Counted from the stretch's first letter, positions 23,464-34,408 are shown. The stretch is DNA of 64,000 nucleotides from Batkoa obscura (GCA_030770535.1 JASVEC010000015.1:868001-932000); one strand, 5' to 3'. Program-made: numbers and translations. The notes: generated by a model not told the origin, from the sequence alone.

Positions 23464-23898
23464 ATAAAGACAATAATATGACATCTCAATAACTCAAAAT
23501 CTAGTAAAGCTTAAATATTTTGAATAGACATTCTTGTTATGATGAATCCTATAAATTGATAAATTATTAATTAAAAAAGTGTAAGCAATTGCTATAACAA
23601 TCAAATACTTGCAAAAACTGTTTTAAAATTATAGGTGATTAATGGGAAACAATTTGACTTAATTTTTAATCATTATCTTATCATGAATTATTATCACATT
23701 CAAATAAAAGTTGCTTTTTGCATAAACTATAAGAGCTTTCTATCAACTTCTCCATATAAAGAGTGTTTTATTTTGAATATACTCAACATTTTTGATGCTT
23801 TGGTTTAAATTTTTCCAAAAGTATTTTGTGTAATCTCTTTCTTTGGGCAAATCTGACCAGTAAAAGTATATAATTGCCAATGTGATTTTTTCCAAAAA
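23464..23898. other. Spacer between sulfurtransferase copies, left part
   Basis: AT-rich. An open frame at 23783-23998 on the minus strand is mostly the adjacent repeat translated and is not taken as a gene. Confidence 0.4.
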
Positions 23899-24000
23899 TA
23901 TAGGGATATATCTTCTTGTTCAAGATTCTACTAATAATTGCTCCACTCAAATAGCATTTAAAAAATGGAAAAGGGATGAAACCAAAAAACACTTTCATAT
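23899..24000 (-). repeat. MITE-like ~100-bp repeat, copy 3
   Basis: Reverse orientation, moderately diverged. One end is TATAGGGATATA (from TATGGGGATGTA); the other end is worn. The core, read on the minus strand, keeps GCTATTTGAGTGG and TTAGTAGAAT. It sits between the two sulfurtransferase genes. Confidence 0.75.
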
Positions 24001-24727
24001 ATCCTTTTCAGGTGTGTGTTTAAATTTTATCTATTTTGGTCTTTAGTAAAAATTGCGAATTAAGCACTAAGTGCTACGAAAATAGCTGCTTTTTTGCTCA
24101 CTTTTAAGATTAATTGTAGAAATGTTTTTTTATCTAGTATTTATTTGATACTTTTTCGAAGTTTTGTGCTACAGAAAATGGTTTAAAGTGAAATTGGAAA
24201 ATTTTATCCTTAATTTTAACTGAGCTTTTACTTATTCACATAGAAAATATCCAAATTAGAACTAATAACATTATTATATCAATAAAAAAGAGATTAATTA
24301 TAAAATGAACTCATGTAAGTTCGAAGCTGAAATGCGATAATTTAACCATGGATAAATTTATAGCTGCTTCATCTCTTTTGTGAAAATTTTAAATATTTAT
24401 TTGAACATATTATTTATGCTGAAATTTGTTGAGTAAAGATTTTGAGCATTGAAATTCAATTAATTGAATTATTTAACTATAAAAATAACTATTAAGTAGT
24501 TCACAAAGAGTTGAAATAAATATAGAAACTTGACAAAAAAACTTATTACCCAAAAATTAGCTTATATTGAAAATTGAGACTTAAAATCTTTTTACAAAAA
24601 GAAACCAGCAATGTCGGGTTGTGAATAGTAACCCGGCCGTAAAAGGAATGGTCTAGAACAATTGAATCCCTTTAAAAAAGTTTAAATAGCAAGCACTAAA
24701 GTTGAATTTTTATTTTTTCTTAAAACA
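24001..24727. other. Spacer between sulfurtransferase copies, right part
   Basis: AT-rich and without a supported gene. Some upstream sequence near 24730 is alignable to that of copy 1, marking the left part of the duplication. Confidence 0.4.
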
Positions 24728-25941
24728 ATGCAATCAACAGTCACCTCTTTAAACAAAAGTAAATACTTTATCCAAAATTTTCAATAAAATTTAAATATAT
24801 ATTAAAAAGCTCCATACCTATCCAGTCCCAGCTGGTTAAACAATAACTTAGACAAAGTAGTACCGGTCGATGCATCATGGTATATGCCAAATAGTCCACG
24901 AAATGGAAAAGAAGAATACAAAGCGAAAAGAATTAAAGTAAGCTCGATTGTCCTTTATCAATATATAAAGACTAAAAAAAGATAGAATGCACGATTTTTT
25001 GATCTTGGTGAATGTAGGGATAAAGCAAGTGAATATCCACATATGTTACCAAATCCTAAAGCGTTTGCTAACTATATGAGTAAGTTGCTTTAACTTCATT
25101 TTTACTGGACGTCAATTAAATTTTTTAAATAGATAAATTAAATATCAGTAACGCTGATCATATTGTAGTTTATGATGCTTCTGGTATCTTTTCTAGTTGT
25201 CGAGTATTTTGGATGTTGAAAGTAACTTAATATAAAATACCTTCTTTTATATACTTATTCTATTATCTAGGTTTTTGGGCATGAAAAGGTGTCCTTATTA
25301 AATGGTGGTTTACCCAGATGGCTTGATGAAGGATATAATAACGATATTACAGATATTGAATTTGATAGTGATTTTAATGTAATAGTTCAATACGTTCTAA
25401 ATTGCGCTACTTACTATCTATTAGAGCTATCCAATACCAAGTATTAATAGGGATTTGATTAAAGATTATAATCAAATAAATGAGCTAATTTGTTCAAATA
25501 ATTCATATAATATTTTAGATGCTAGACCAAAAGATAAGTAAAATAAATAGAAGTTGTTGATTTTATATGACTAAGCTATTTATTAGATTTAACTGTGGAC
25601 ATATGCCAAATTCAATCAACTTGCCATTTGGTGAATTGTTAACTAATCAACGATTCAAAGATAAAACTCAATTAAATGAGTTATTTAATCATTTAAATAT
25701 GAAAAAAGACCTCCCAATCATTACTTCTTGTGGTAATATTACTCCAAAATTGAAGAGTTCCAAATTAATGACTTATTTTAGGTTCTGGGGTAACTGCGTG
25801 TATCTTATATTTTGGTTTAAAATATGCTCGATTTTATAATGAAGATGAAACACCACAAAGTATTAATGATCATATGATATCTGTTTATGATGGTTCTTGG
25901 TCTGAGTATGCTGCAAGAAAAGACTCTATTATCACTAAATA
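24728..25941 (+). CDS. 3-mercaptopyruvate sulfurtransferase / rhodanese, copy 2 (12-codon internal loss)
   Basis: A tandem paralogue of the preceding gene with the same exon plan: MQSTVTSLNK | PYLSSPSWL | ARFFDLGECRDKASEYPHML and so on, to the same CGSGVTAC active loop. Introns and exons are nearly identical in places (the second intron, and from about 25600 to the stop) and clearly diverged in others. Here NILDARPKDK is followed directly by FNCGHMPNSINLPF, so 12 codons corresponding to copy 1's DGKVPEPRAGLNS region are missing in frame. In the family this stretch lies next to the substrate-binding Arg and domain interface, so activity may be altered or lost. The catalytic Cys and all splice sites are kept, with a normal GTAAGT donor where copy 1 has GTTACT. 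It converges on DJ-1 with 57 bp between. Confidence 0.8.
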
Positions 25942-25998
25942 AAAAAACAAGAATTAAATCATATTGGTTACATTCATTTTTTTATTTTACATATTAAC

Positions 25999-26598
25999 TT
26001 AAAGTATTAGTCCAGGTTTTATATTATCAACTACCCCATCGCCTACTAGATACTGAGAAATTGCTAATCCTAACTCAAAACAAGCACCTGGTCCAGCACT
26101 AAATGAATTTTAATTAGATATTATGAATATCGATTACTAATCCTACCCTGTAATAAGATTATCTTGCTTAACTACTTTCTCTTCCTTATAATTATAATTT
26201 GTCATGGATTGTTTAACAGTAGGATGACAAGTTAAATTGAACCCAGCAGCAACTTTAGCTTCCTTGAGAACCGTCGGGCCTGCACAAACAGCCGCTACTA
26301 ACTTATTACTTTCAAAAAATTGACGAACTAATTGTAAAACTTTATCATTTTTTGCTAAATTTTCACTGCCCTTAGCACCACCTGGAATAAAACATCCGTC
26401 AAATTCAGTTACATCAATATTGCTATTAGTTGTATCGGGTATCAATTTTATCCCTCGGCTGCAAACAGCATGGCTTTCAACGTTGATTCCAAGTATAGTT
26501 ACTTGAATTCCAGCTCGGATCAAAATATCAGATACAATTACTACTTCCATTTCTTCACTGCCATGGGCTAAAAATACCAATACTTTTTTAGTACTCAT
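25999..26598 (-). CDS. DJ-1/PARK7-family protein
   Basis: Two exons, about 185 residues. The main exon starts MSTKKVLVFLAHGSEEMEVV and holds the DJ-1 signature: Glu18 in HGSEEME, and the nucleophile-elbow Cys at about 105 in AAVCAGPT. CHPTVKQSM and KVVKQDNLITG follow. The intron (ACAGG|GTAGGA...ATTTAG|TGCTGG) joins to GAGPGACFELGLAISQYLVG and the C-terminus NIKPGLIL. It aligns along its length with human DJ-1, including residue positions 15-18 and 105/106. The family is linked to oxidative stress protection and glyoxalase/deglycase activity; which applies here cannot be read from sequence. Cytosolic. Confidence 0.9.
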
Positions 26599-29024
26599 TT
26601 GGTTTGTGTATTTGATAACTAGATAAAGATAAATTTGATTATTTGAAAACTAACAACTTTGATAACTTTTCAATTGAAATATGACGTAAGCTTAAAGTAA
26701 TCAATTTATAAAATTTAGATTTTTACTACTTTAAATGAATAAATTATTTTGAAAATAATCTTATTTAAATTTAAAATTTTATTAGATTAGCTTATCTTTA
26801 TTATTTAAAAAGTATATCATTACCAATAATAAATTGTAAAGTAATAATAAGCGAAGCTTAAAACTTTTATGTATATTTCGTTAAATTAATAAAAAAAACT
26901 TATGTTTATTTGCACCAAATTTAAACCTCCCCATTCCTTCATTGAAGTTTTTCGAGTGTTAAATTAAATTGCACACTAGAAAGTTAAATTTTGTGTAATT
27001 TATGAAAGGTTTTTGTACATGAACTATAAAATCTATTATGAAAAGTATAATCCCTACATATTATTTTATGGCTTGACTCACGTTTAAGTTTTGTAGTATT
27101 TTAAAATACTTACTACCTTAAATTTACTTTAAGTGCTACTACTTTGTTGTACATCCATGTTGACAGTTACATAAAAATAAAAATAATTGGACACACAACC
27201 CATTCCACGCTAAAATTATAATGTTGATTACCTAACTCAAAAAATTAAAAAAAATATTACATAGACAAAATTTGAAATAGTAAACTACTAGCTTATTTAT
27301 TAATTTAAAAAAACATTAACCCATTTTAATGCTTGTATTATAAGAAACTATTTGTATGCTTTTTTCACCTATAATATAAATGGTCTATAACTATCTAGAC
27401 TATTCCTTGATATTACTAATAATATTAATAATTAAATGTATTCTTATAGCTTTATCTGTTAGTAATAACTTATTAAAAAATTCATTATTCATACAAATAA
27501 AATAAGTAAATCAGTGTAAAATAGGGGATAAATCAAATTAAACTATAAAAAGTAACTAAAATAGTCACGATAATAATTCTGTTTAATACTATTATTTATG
27601 TTATAGTTGATTAAAACCCTTTGATGTAGAAAAAAGGAGTGGTAGTAATATGTGATAGACAGTTTATTCTAATTTTTATGATAAAAATAAACTTTAAAAC
27701 AATAATAAAACAGTGAGACATTCATAATTCCATTACTTCTGCAATTTCAGTAATAATGATAAAAAAATTAAAGATTAGTGATGTTTATATTATAGACGAA
27801 TTATAAGGGATTAGAAGAGGTATTATAAATAGCTACAAATAAAAACGTGTAAAATAAAACACACCATTAACTATACGATTCTTTTATAAAATTGAGCTTA
27901 AGAATATTATAAAGTTTCCAACTTTAAACTGGGATCTGAGGTCATAATTTAAATTCAAATTTGTTTCTTTCCTTTTAACATCAATCTCGCAATAATAAAA
28001 CTCCTACAAATAGGTTTGATACCAATATATGAATAAATAAAGGTGAAAAGAATGCTGATTTTTGGTGGTTATTAGCTACAAACTTTACAACAAATCTCTT
28101 GTTTTTATCTTAATAGTGAAGATTAATCCACAGAATATAGTCCATATTCATTATGGGTTCTAAAACGCGATAAGGGGTTTTCCAACAATAATTAAAAAAT
28201 GTTTAATAAAAAAATAAGAATAAAAGTATCCTAGGGGTTAAATAGTTTAAAAGTAAATAAACAATGTGATATGTATATTACCATAGAACAATTATGTAAT
28301 GGTATATTTTTAACATTCAACGAATTGATTTCTAATATTATTCTTTGTAGACAACTAAGTCAGATATTTCTCCAGTTACTATTCTATCGCTGACCCCTGC
28401 TCTAAATTTAAAATAAATTAACTTTGCTCAAATTATTCAATTCTGGAACTAAATCCCAAGTAATCTTAACTCTATTTATTGCCCAAAAATTAAAGCTACT
28501 CCAAGTCTAATAGATCACTTAAACATCAAACTATTTTTAAAAATGTATAACGTCCATTGAATATTAGTATAAAATATTAAGGGATAAAAGGAGCAAGGTT
28601 AACTCCATTAAAACTAGTAAAAATGGATCAGATCCCCTAAATCAATTAATGAAGCTGATAATGAATTTGAAAGTTCTATTAAAGTAGAAGCTTATCAAAG
28701 GTAATTTTGATCAAATTTATGTCATCTTTAGATTAAGTTAGACAGGCTCTTATTAAAAGTTAAAAAATTAAAAAAAGCTCTGGAATAGAAAATTCTATAA
28801 AAGGAAAAATGATTAAGCCGATTTCAAAGTAGAAAGAGTACCAAATAATCATTATCATAACACAGTAGATAAAAAAAGTATAAAAAGACAGAAAAGAATC
28901 TTTTAATAAATAAGTTTAATAATTCAGTAATTCTTAATTGACTAAATTAATTTGAGTATTGAACATATCAACATTTTAATGTAAACATATCTTATTAATT
29001 TAAGATAAACACAACTATATTAAA
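26599..29024. other. Gene-poor 2.4 kb, with possible decayed coding DNA at 28600-28920
   Basis: No intact gene was found. From about 28640 a short coding-like stretch (SINEADNEFESSIKVEAYQ) is followed by a donor-like GTAATT and TTTAG, then Lys-rich frames broken by stops to about 28920. This may be a dead gene fragment. The rest is AT-rich spacer. Confidence 0.35.
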
Positions 29025-29558
29025 ATGTTAGGTCAATATAACGAAAAGAGAAAAAATAATGGGTTTAGGGATAACTCAAGAGTATACAAACAACACTTAG
29101 ATGGCCGCCGTCAGTATAAACTCAAGATAATACTAGCAACTGTATGTTTAATTGTAGCTATTGGTGGCACAGTAGCAGCCATGTTAGTAACCGAGATATG
29201 GTCCTTAGCAGCCATCATTGGCTTTTCAGTGGGGGTTTATTTCATTACCATCTTATATTTAGTAAAGACTTTTAATTATAAGATAAAAAAGAGAGGTCCT
29301 ATGTATTCTGCAGAAATCCTTAATAACCCAAACCGTTCCTCTATTCCACCACCACCAAGCTATCCACCACCTACATTAGCCAAATGTCGTTACTCAGAAG
29401 AAGGACAAAGGGCTAGCATGATGCAATGGGTTAAAATCGAAACCTTTAAATTAGAAATGGGAAACAACGAAAACTATGCTACTTTATTAGACGATGGTTA
29501 TTCCTTTGATTCTGAAACAATGGGACCCAATACATGCGAAAGTGTTTATAGCAATTAA
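29025..29558 (+). CDS. Small two-pass membrane protein with a PPxY motif, unknown
   Basis: A single exon of 177 residues (MLGQYNEKRKNNGFRDNSRV). A basic N-terminal tail precedes two adjacent hydrophobic segments at about 36-56 and 60-82, forming a tight hairpin. The C-terminal half is soluble and contains PPPPSYPPP at about 113. PPSY fits the PPxY consensus for WW domains, such as those of Rsp5/Nedd4 ubiquitin ligases. The family is not recognised. The high G+C relative to its surroundings and the intact frame support a real gene. It stands alone in a gene-poor region. Confidence 0.7.
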   Translation: MLGQYNEKRKNNGFRDNSRVYKQHLDGRRQYKLKIILATVCLIVAIGGTVAAMLVTEIWSLAAIIGFSVGVYFITILYLVKTFNYKIKKRGPMYSAEILNNPNRSSIPPPPSYPPPTLAKCRYSEEGQRASMMQWVKIETFKLEMGNNENYATLLDDGYSFDSETMGPNTCESVYSN

Positions 29559-29574
29559 TTTAAATCAAAAGTTG

Positions 29575-29577
<3 letters not shown>

Positions 29578-29616
<39 letters not shown>
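29578..29616. repeat. AAT trinucleotide microsatellite
   Basis: Thirteen AAT units just after the stop of the two-pass membrane-protein gene, probably in its 3' UTR. Confidence 0.9.
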
Positions 29617-29617
<1 letters not shown>

Positions 29618-31117
29618 TCCATCATCTCCTTAAATAAAACATATTGTATTGTGAGCTTACTTCTATTTCTATTAATACATTTGTAGCGTTTTATTTATCA
29701 TATTGTTTACTATTGATACTTGAATAGTTCGAGGGTGATTATAAATTATAGTCTCAAATAAGCATAGATCTAGAGTAAATTCGGATTTAACCGGTCCAAT
29801 AAAGTCATTTAAATTTAGTTTTGATAAATCAAATAATTAGTTGATATTACAAGGATCAAATAAATTTAAAGTTTAGCAATAATATAAATTAAAGGTTAAA
29901 GAATACGAGTAGGCGATTAATGAGTGGTTAGCTTTAATTAGGTTTTGGTAGCTTTAATTGATAGAGGTGTAAAAGGAGATTATAGCCTGTAGATAATAAA
30001 TTTTTAAAGAATAATTATCGCGGATGAAATTATAATATAGTGATATTTTAAAGAGCTCATAGCTACTCTTTTTCAAACCAAAATGGTTGTATTTGATTGT
30101 TTTTTAGAGTAAAAGCTAAATTTAAAATCAGACTATTTCAATTGTTCTTTTTACTTAACAAAACAAATTACTAATTTTTTCAAACTATTATAAATTAGTG
30201 TAAAAACACTTTAGGTATTTTCGCCCAGCATCCAAAAGTTAAAGAAAATGATAGCTTTATTGCTTCACAGTCAGTACCCTTATTACAGAATATCCCATTT
30301 TATAATTTGTAACCTGAATTTCAAAATTAAGGCGAGATAACAGAAGGTTTGCAGTCTCTATTTAACATTTAAGAACATCGAGGGATAAGATAAAACTTAC
30401 AATATCATTGTTAGTAAGTATTAGCAAAACTCATGGTTTTTAAATAATAAATTTTTAAATGAAACTCAAATTTTGTGCAGCAGGTAAGGAACGCAGCATT
30501 GAAATTAGAAAGCGGATGTATATATAAGGTAAATGGATGAGTCGTAGGCAATTACGGGTTTAAAAACTTGCTTTGTTGAGAATTGAGTTTTAAGGATCAA
30601 ATATTAGACTTTATCTTAATTATTTGAAAGCAGGGATAGTTTTGATTCTAGCAGTAGTTTGATTTCATTAGAAGCCTATTTAAAGAAAAAAAAATTAGAA
30701 GATACTAATAAAAAATAGTTCATACCATTATATATTGTATTTGATAGTTCATTATATTACTAAGTTATTAACTGGTCCATTTTTAAATATTTAAATAAAG
30801 TAACTTGAAAACATAATTTAACTTAATCATGTGGATATTTTAGTCATTTAAATGCGCAACTACTATGTAGAAAATACGAGTTATTGAATACTAGTTTAAT
30901 GCGAGTTATCCTTTATGATTACCAAATAAGACAGCAAATAATTTTTGTACAAGAATTATAATTAAAGTTAAATTTTAAGAGTTGGAATAGTGGTTATAAT
31001 TAGGCTACAATTACCTATATATCATATATAGAATATTTAACCATAGCGATAAGATTTAAATTTTACTCTATTTTTTTAATAGTATATAATGTAAAATATG
31101 CATTATTCAAGTACATG
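29617..31117. other. Gene-poor region with coding-like but broken frames
   Basis: Between about 29900 and 30700, short frames with protein-like composition (for example HPKVKENDSFIASQSVPLLQ near 30230, and QQVRNAALKLESGCIYKVNG near 30480) are interrupted by many stops and no splice pattern joins them. It is probably a decayed gene or unrecognised relic. No family can be named. Confidence 0.3.
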
Positions 31118-31214
31118 TATGTTGAGGTGTCTCTAGCTTCATATATTTTCCCACTCTTAACCATTGTTAAGTGGAAACGTTATTAAACATTTAAACAAAA
31201 AAGACATGTCCATA
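31118..31214 (+). repeat. MITE-like ~100-bp repeat, copy 4 (old, diverged)
   Basis: Recognisable as TATGTTGAGGTG...AGCTTCAT...GTTAAGTGGAAAC...AAAAGACATGTCCATA. Both ends and the core can be aligned to the family, but the core hairpin is lost. Confidence 0.55.
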
Positions 31215-31989
31215 TTTAATCTAATGGTATCAAGGTTTTATTCAAAAAATAACGCGTAGGCATACCTATAAATATAGTACTTGTTTTGTTAAAATACTGT
31301 AGTACTTTACTTTTTTTAAAAATTTTTAAAAAATATTATAAGGTTGCAATACAATAATAAAGCAACTAATATTGTTATATCAAACAAAAAAACATAAAAT
31401 AAATTTCCAAGTAATGTCATTTTATTAGCATATATATTTAAAGTTAATACTATCTAAATGAAATGTTTTAAACAATATAATTTTTAATTAGTATAATAAA
31501 AAACAAGTATTCGAGCTAATATAATGTAATATTAAATAATTTTAAATTAAAATCTAATAATATAATATTTTGCTTTTTAAATCATCAAAATTTATTGTTG
31601 CTTATTTAAAATAAAACAAAACAATTTTATAGTTAAAAATAAAGTAAAAATTATTAAATGGGGTTGTCTGAATTAGTTTCATTATTTTATCCAATTTTAA
31701 AAAAATTTGTATTTTAAAAACTTCGCTTAAAATTCTATAAAATCACATCTTTTATTAAAACAAAAGTACCCAAACACAGTTCTAAACCATTATATTATAG
31801 CTCATACTGTAAGTTAGTTGAATTTCTACTAGATCTTAAATACATGTTCTTATAAAGCTTAATTGAGAAATATTTATTATCAACTGCTTTATAACCAACA
31901 TTGTAGATTTATTATCAAATAAATAAACTACTTTAATGTTATAATTACATTATTAATATATTGCCAAGTTAATAAATAGCTGCATGGGA

Positions 31990-32025
31990 GGGAGTGGTCA
32001 GCCCCAAAACTATAATTGACCATCC
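31990..32025. repeat. Hairpin and terminus-like sequence inside the transposon
   Basis: GGGA(G)TGGTCA and TGACCATCCC form a 10-bp stem with one bulge around a 16-nt loop, 85 bp beyond the transposase stop. The overlapping GTCAGCCCCA (31998-32007) resembles the element's own right end, GACAGCCCCA. Confidence 0.5.
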
Positions 32026-32109
32026 CTATATAGTACAAGTAATAATAGTTTTTACATATTATTACAGTTACTTGTTCTTTGACTATTTATTAACTTAGCT
32101 ATTAATAAC

Positions 32110-33813
32110 TTAAGTAATCCTAACATTTAACAATCTATTTCTATCATTCAACAAACTACTTACTTGCTTAGTAAATATCGAAATTTTTAAATTCTCTGTT
32201 ATCTTCGTAAGGTAAGCTGGGATCGATCTTTTAATTTTTCTGTTTTCTATAGACTCTATAACTTTAATTGGGACTATATCGCTTTTTTTTGATGTATCAG
32301 ATACTGGATAACAATGTAGTTTATTGTTATGTTTAATAAAGTGTAAATACTTCTTAATGCCCTGCATCTCTATTATTCTTTTTGTATTTTTGTTTCTTTT
32401 ATACTTTTTAAAAATTATATCTGTTTTCCCATTATTAACAGTCGAGTTATTAATTTTATTATGCTCACAAATAAAAGCCTCAAATCTTGAAATTAATTGA
32501 TCGATATCTTCTATTTTACCTAACGCTTCAAAACTACTTTTCCATTTTGAAAGGTTTCCAAAATGTCCATCAACTATACTTTTTCCATGATGCTCAGCAA
32601 AAAAATTAAGATTAACATTCAAACTACTATTTATTTTATGAATTTCTTTAAACATATAATGTAAGAACTCTTGGGATCTAAAATGATTTCCTGTATCTGC
32701 CCATATATTAATTTTTGTAAACTTTTTAAATAGAAGCTCTGTAGAGATTAAATCGATTAAACAATCTCCTGCATATGCTGAATCATGATTCAATATTTCA
32801 GATAAATAATCAAAGTAAACTTTGCCTATTGTTTTATCATCTTTTAAATATAATACACCAAAGCCTAATACTGATATAGCTTGTTTATTATAATGATCTA
32901 GATTTATTGAATCTGGTCTTGTCCCTATTTCCATATTTTGTTTAAAATCTAAAACTATTATACAACTTTTGTTATTTAATTTTTTGATAGTTTCATTAAA
33001 TGTGTTTTTTTGAGTATCAACACAGAATTTATGTAATTTGTATAACTTTTCTTCTTCGTTGAAAATTTCTTCTATCTCTGTTTTGTTTTTTGCTGTATTT
33101 ATTTTATTTTCAAATAACTTTTTCCTAACTGTATACTGGGTACATATATTACATAGATCCGTTTTTCTTGCTGGATTTTTGAAATTACTTGGTATATATT
33201 TAAAGAACGTTGACCTAGCTACTGCTTTATCTCTTAGATCATTCAAATATTTACTATATATCATTCTTCTACTTTTATTTAATATATATATATTATCTGA
33301 TGAATATTTACTATCGTTATTTTTTTTATTAAATCTTGATGAAATAGTTGAATCATTTAGTAAATATTGTATGATAGTTTCAATTTGGTCATCTTTAATT
33401 TTTTTTGTATTTTTAATAATAGGTTTTAATGTTGATATTTTATTATTATTACTTGTTTTTGAATAATCATATTGATTTCTATTTATATTAAACCCAAAAC
33501 TCTTACATTCATCAAAAGAATATACTGAAGCTATAGTTGATAATAACGCTACTTGCTGACTTTTGTTTCCTGTTTCCCTTAAAGCACTAATTTTATACAT
33601 TACTTGATTAAGTTTATTATTATCGATAGTAAACTTTGATAATATATCTTTTCTTTGTTTTGTTTTATTATAAAATTCCATGAACCTTGGGTTGTTATAA
33701 GTAGCTTTTAAAATTGATGTAAATGAATTACAATGTTTATATTGTGTACTCCTCCCTATTGTATTGAAGTTTTCAAAAATTCCATTTCGAAGTTTAGTTA
33801 TGAAAGTTTGCAT
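32110..33813 (-). CDS. Transposase, DDE-like, unfamiliar fungal family
   Basis: Intronless and intact, 567 residues, Lys/Asn-rich. The N-terminal half is helical and basic, likely DNA binding. A Cys/His cluster follows, CNIC at 221-224 with HKFC at 261-264, possibly a zinc site. The catalytic core shows an acidic residue after a strand at 289 (IIVLDFKQN), a second at 373 (INIWADTGNHFRS), and a third candidate at 407 or 415 (FFAEHHGKSIVDGHFGNLSKW, residues 403-423 in part). This spacing fits an RNase H-like DDE/D transposase. From memory, similar WxDTGxHFRS and HGKSxxDGHFG motifs occur in repeated genes of other early fungi, but I cannot name the superfamily. Base composition matches its neighbours. 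Confidence 0.7.
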   Translation of the reverse strand: MQTFITKLRNGIFENFNTIGRSTQYKHCNSFTSILKATYNNPRFMEFYNKTKQRKDILSKFTIDNNKLNQVMYKISALRETGNKSQQVALLSTIASVYSFDECKSFGFNINRNQYDYSKTSNNNKISTLKPIIKNTKKIKDDQIETIIQYLLNDSTISSRFNKKNNDSKYSSDNIYILNKSRRMIYSKYLNDLRDKAVARSTFFKYIPSNFKNPARKTDLCNICTQYTVRKKLFENKINTAKNKTEIEEIFNEEEKLYKLHKFCVDTQKNTFNETIKKLNNKSCIIVLDFKQNMEIGTRPDSINLDHYNKQAISVLGFGVLYLKDDKTIGKVYFDYLSEILNHDSAYAGDCLIDLISTELLFKKFTKINIWADTGNHFRSQEFLHYMFKEIHKINSSLNVNLNFFAEHHGKSIVDGHFGNLSKWKSSFEALGKIEDIDQLISRFEAFICEHNKINNSTVNNGKTDIIFKKYKRNKNTKRIIEMQGIKKYLHFIKHNNKLHCYPVSDTSKKSDIVPIKVIESIENRKIKRSIPAYLTKITENLKISIFTKQVSSLLNDRNRLLNVRIT

Positions 33814-34208
33814 TTTATTTTTATTTCAACAAAAAATAAAGTCAAATAAAGTCAAATAACTGTGTTTATATAATTATGTATTTATATAATTATATAATCA
33901 TATAGTTATATATTATATATCTGTTAAATATCTAACAGAACTAACATAAAATATATAGTTAGGAAAATTAGCTATTTAAGAAAAGGAAACAATTAAAATA
34001 AGTTTTAAATAGAGACATTTAATTTTAGGCTTTTTAGATTTAACCGTTATATTGAACACAAACTTGGAATTTTAAATTTGGATTAATTTCTAAGTAGATT
34101 CTGAAACCAATTAGGACAGCCCCAAATATTAAAAAAACGTTTTTATAAAATTTAACTATTATACCAAAGTATCAAATATGTTAACTCTATTTTATGGTAT
34201 TTTAAGCA

Positions 34209-34313
34209 TTTGAGAGTGTTTTTTTGGCTTCATCACTTTTTCTTACCTTTTAAGCGTTATCTAAGTGGAAAAATTACTAGTAAAATTGTTAAATCTAGAA
34301 ATATATTCCCATT
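34209..34313 (+). repeat. MITE-like ~100-bp repeat, copy 5
   Basis: Both ends are worn (TTGAGAGTG...TATTCCCATT) and the core is well kept (AAGCGTTATCTAAGTGGAAAA). The hairpin stem still pairs through two G-T wobbles. It lies between the transposon (ends 34124) and tRNA-Cys (starts 34409). A frame running through it into the tRNA is not a gene. Confidence 0.8.
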
Positions 34314-34408
34314 TGTATCATTTTTAAATTTAATATCATATTTAATACTATTAGAATTTTGTACTAAAAAATATTTATATACTATAAAAAGAGCTATAAT
34401 TTTATCTT

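Larger units (their letters stand above)
31659..34124 (-). mobile_element. DNA transposon with TIRs and one transposase gene
   Basis: A 2,466-bp element. The left end begins TGGGGTTGTCTGAATTAG and the complement of the right end begins TGGGGCTGTCCTAATTGG; 19 of the first 23 positions agree. The flanks attattaaa (31650-31658) and aatattaaa (34125-34133) match at 8 of 9 positions, which suggests an 8-9 bp target-site duplication, though AT-richness weakens this. The only gene is the transposase at 32110-33813. Intact frame, TIRs and flanks suggest a fairly young copy. An 8-9 bp duplication is typical of hAT, P, Mutator, Merlin or KDZ groups; I cannot assign one. Confidence 0.75.

Noticed and set aside
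23783-23998. 71-codon minus-strand open frame
   Set aside because: Its first half is the MITE-like repeat in translation and the rest has no family likeness or context.
33038-33466. 142-codon hydrophobic frame on the plus strand
   Set aside because: Antisense shadow of the Asn/Lys-rich transposase gene; hydrophobicity comes from the complementary codons.
31659-34124. Link between the transposon and the MITE-like family because both begin TGGGG
   Set aside because: Similarity stops after about five bases, and the flanking duplications differ (TA versus 8-9 bp).
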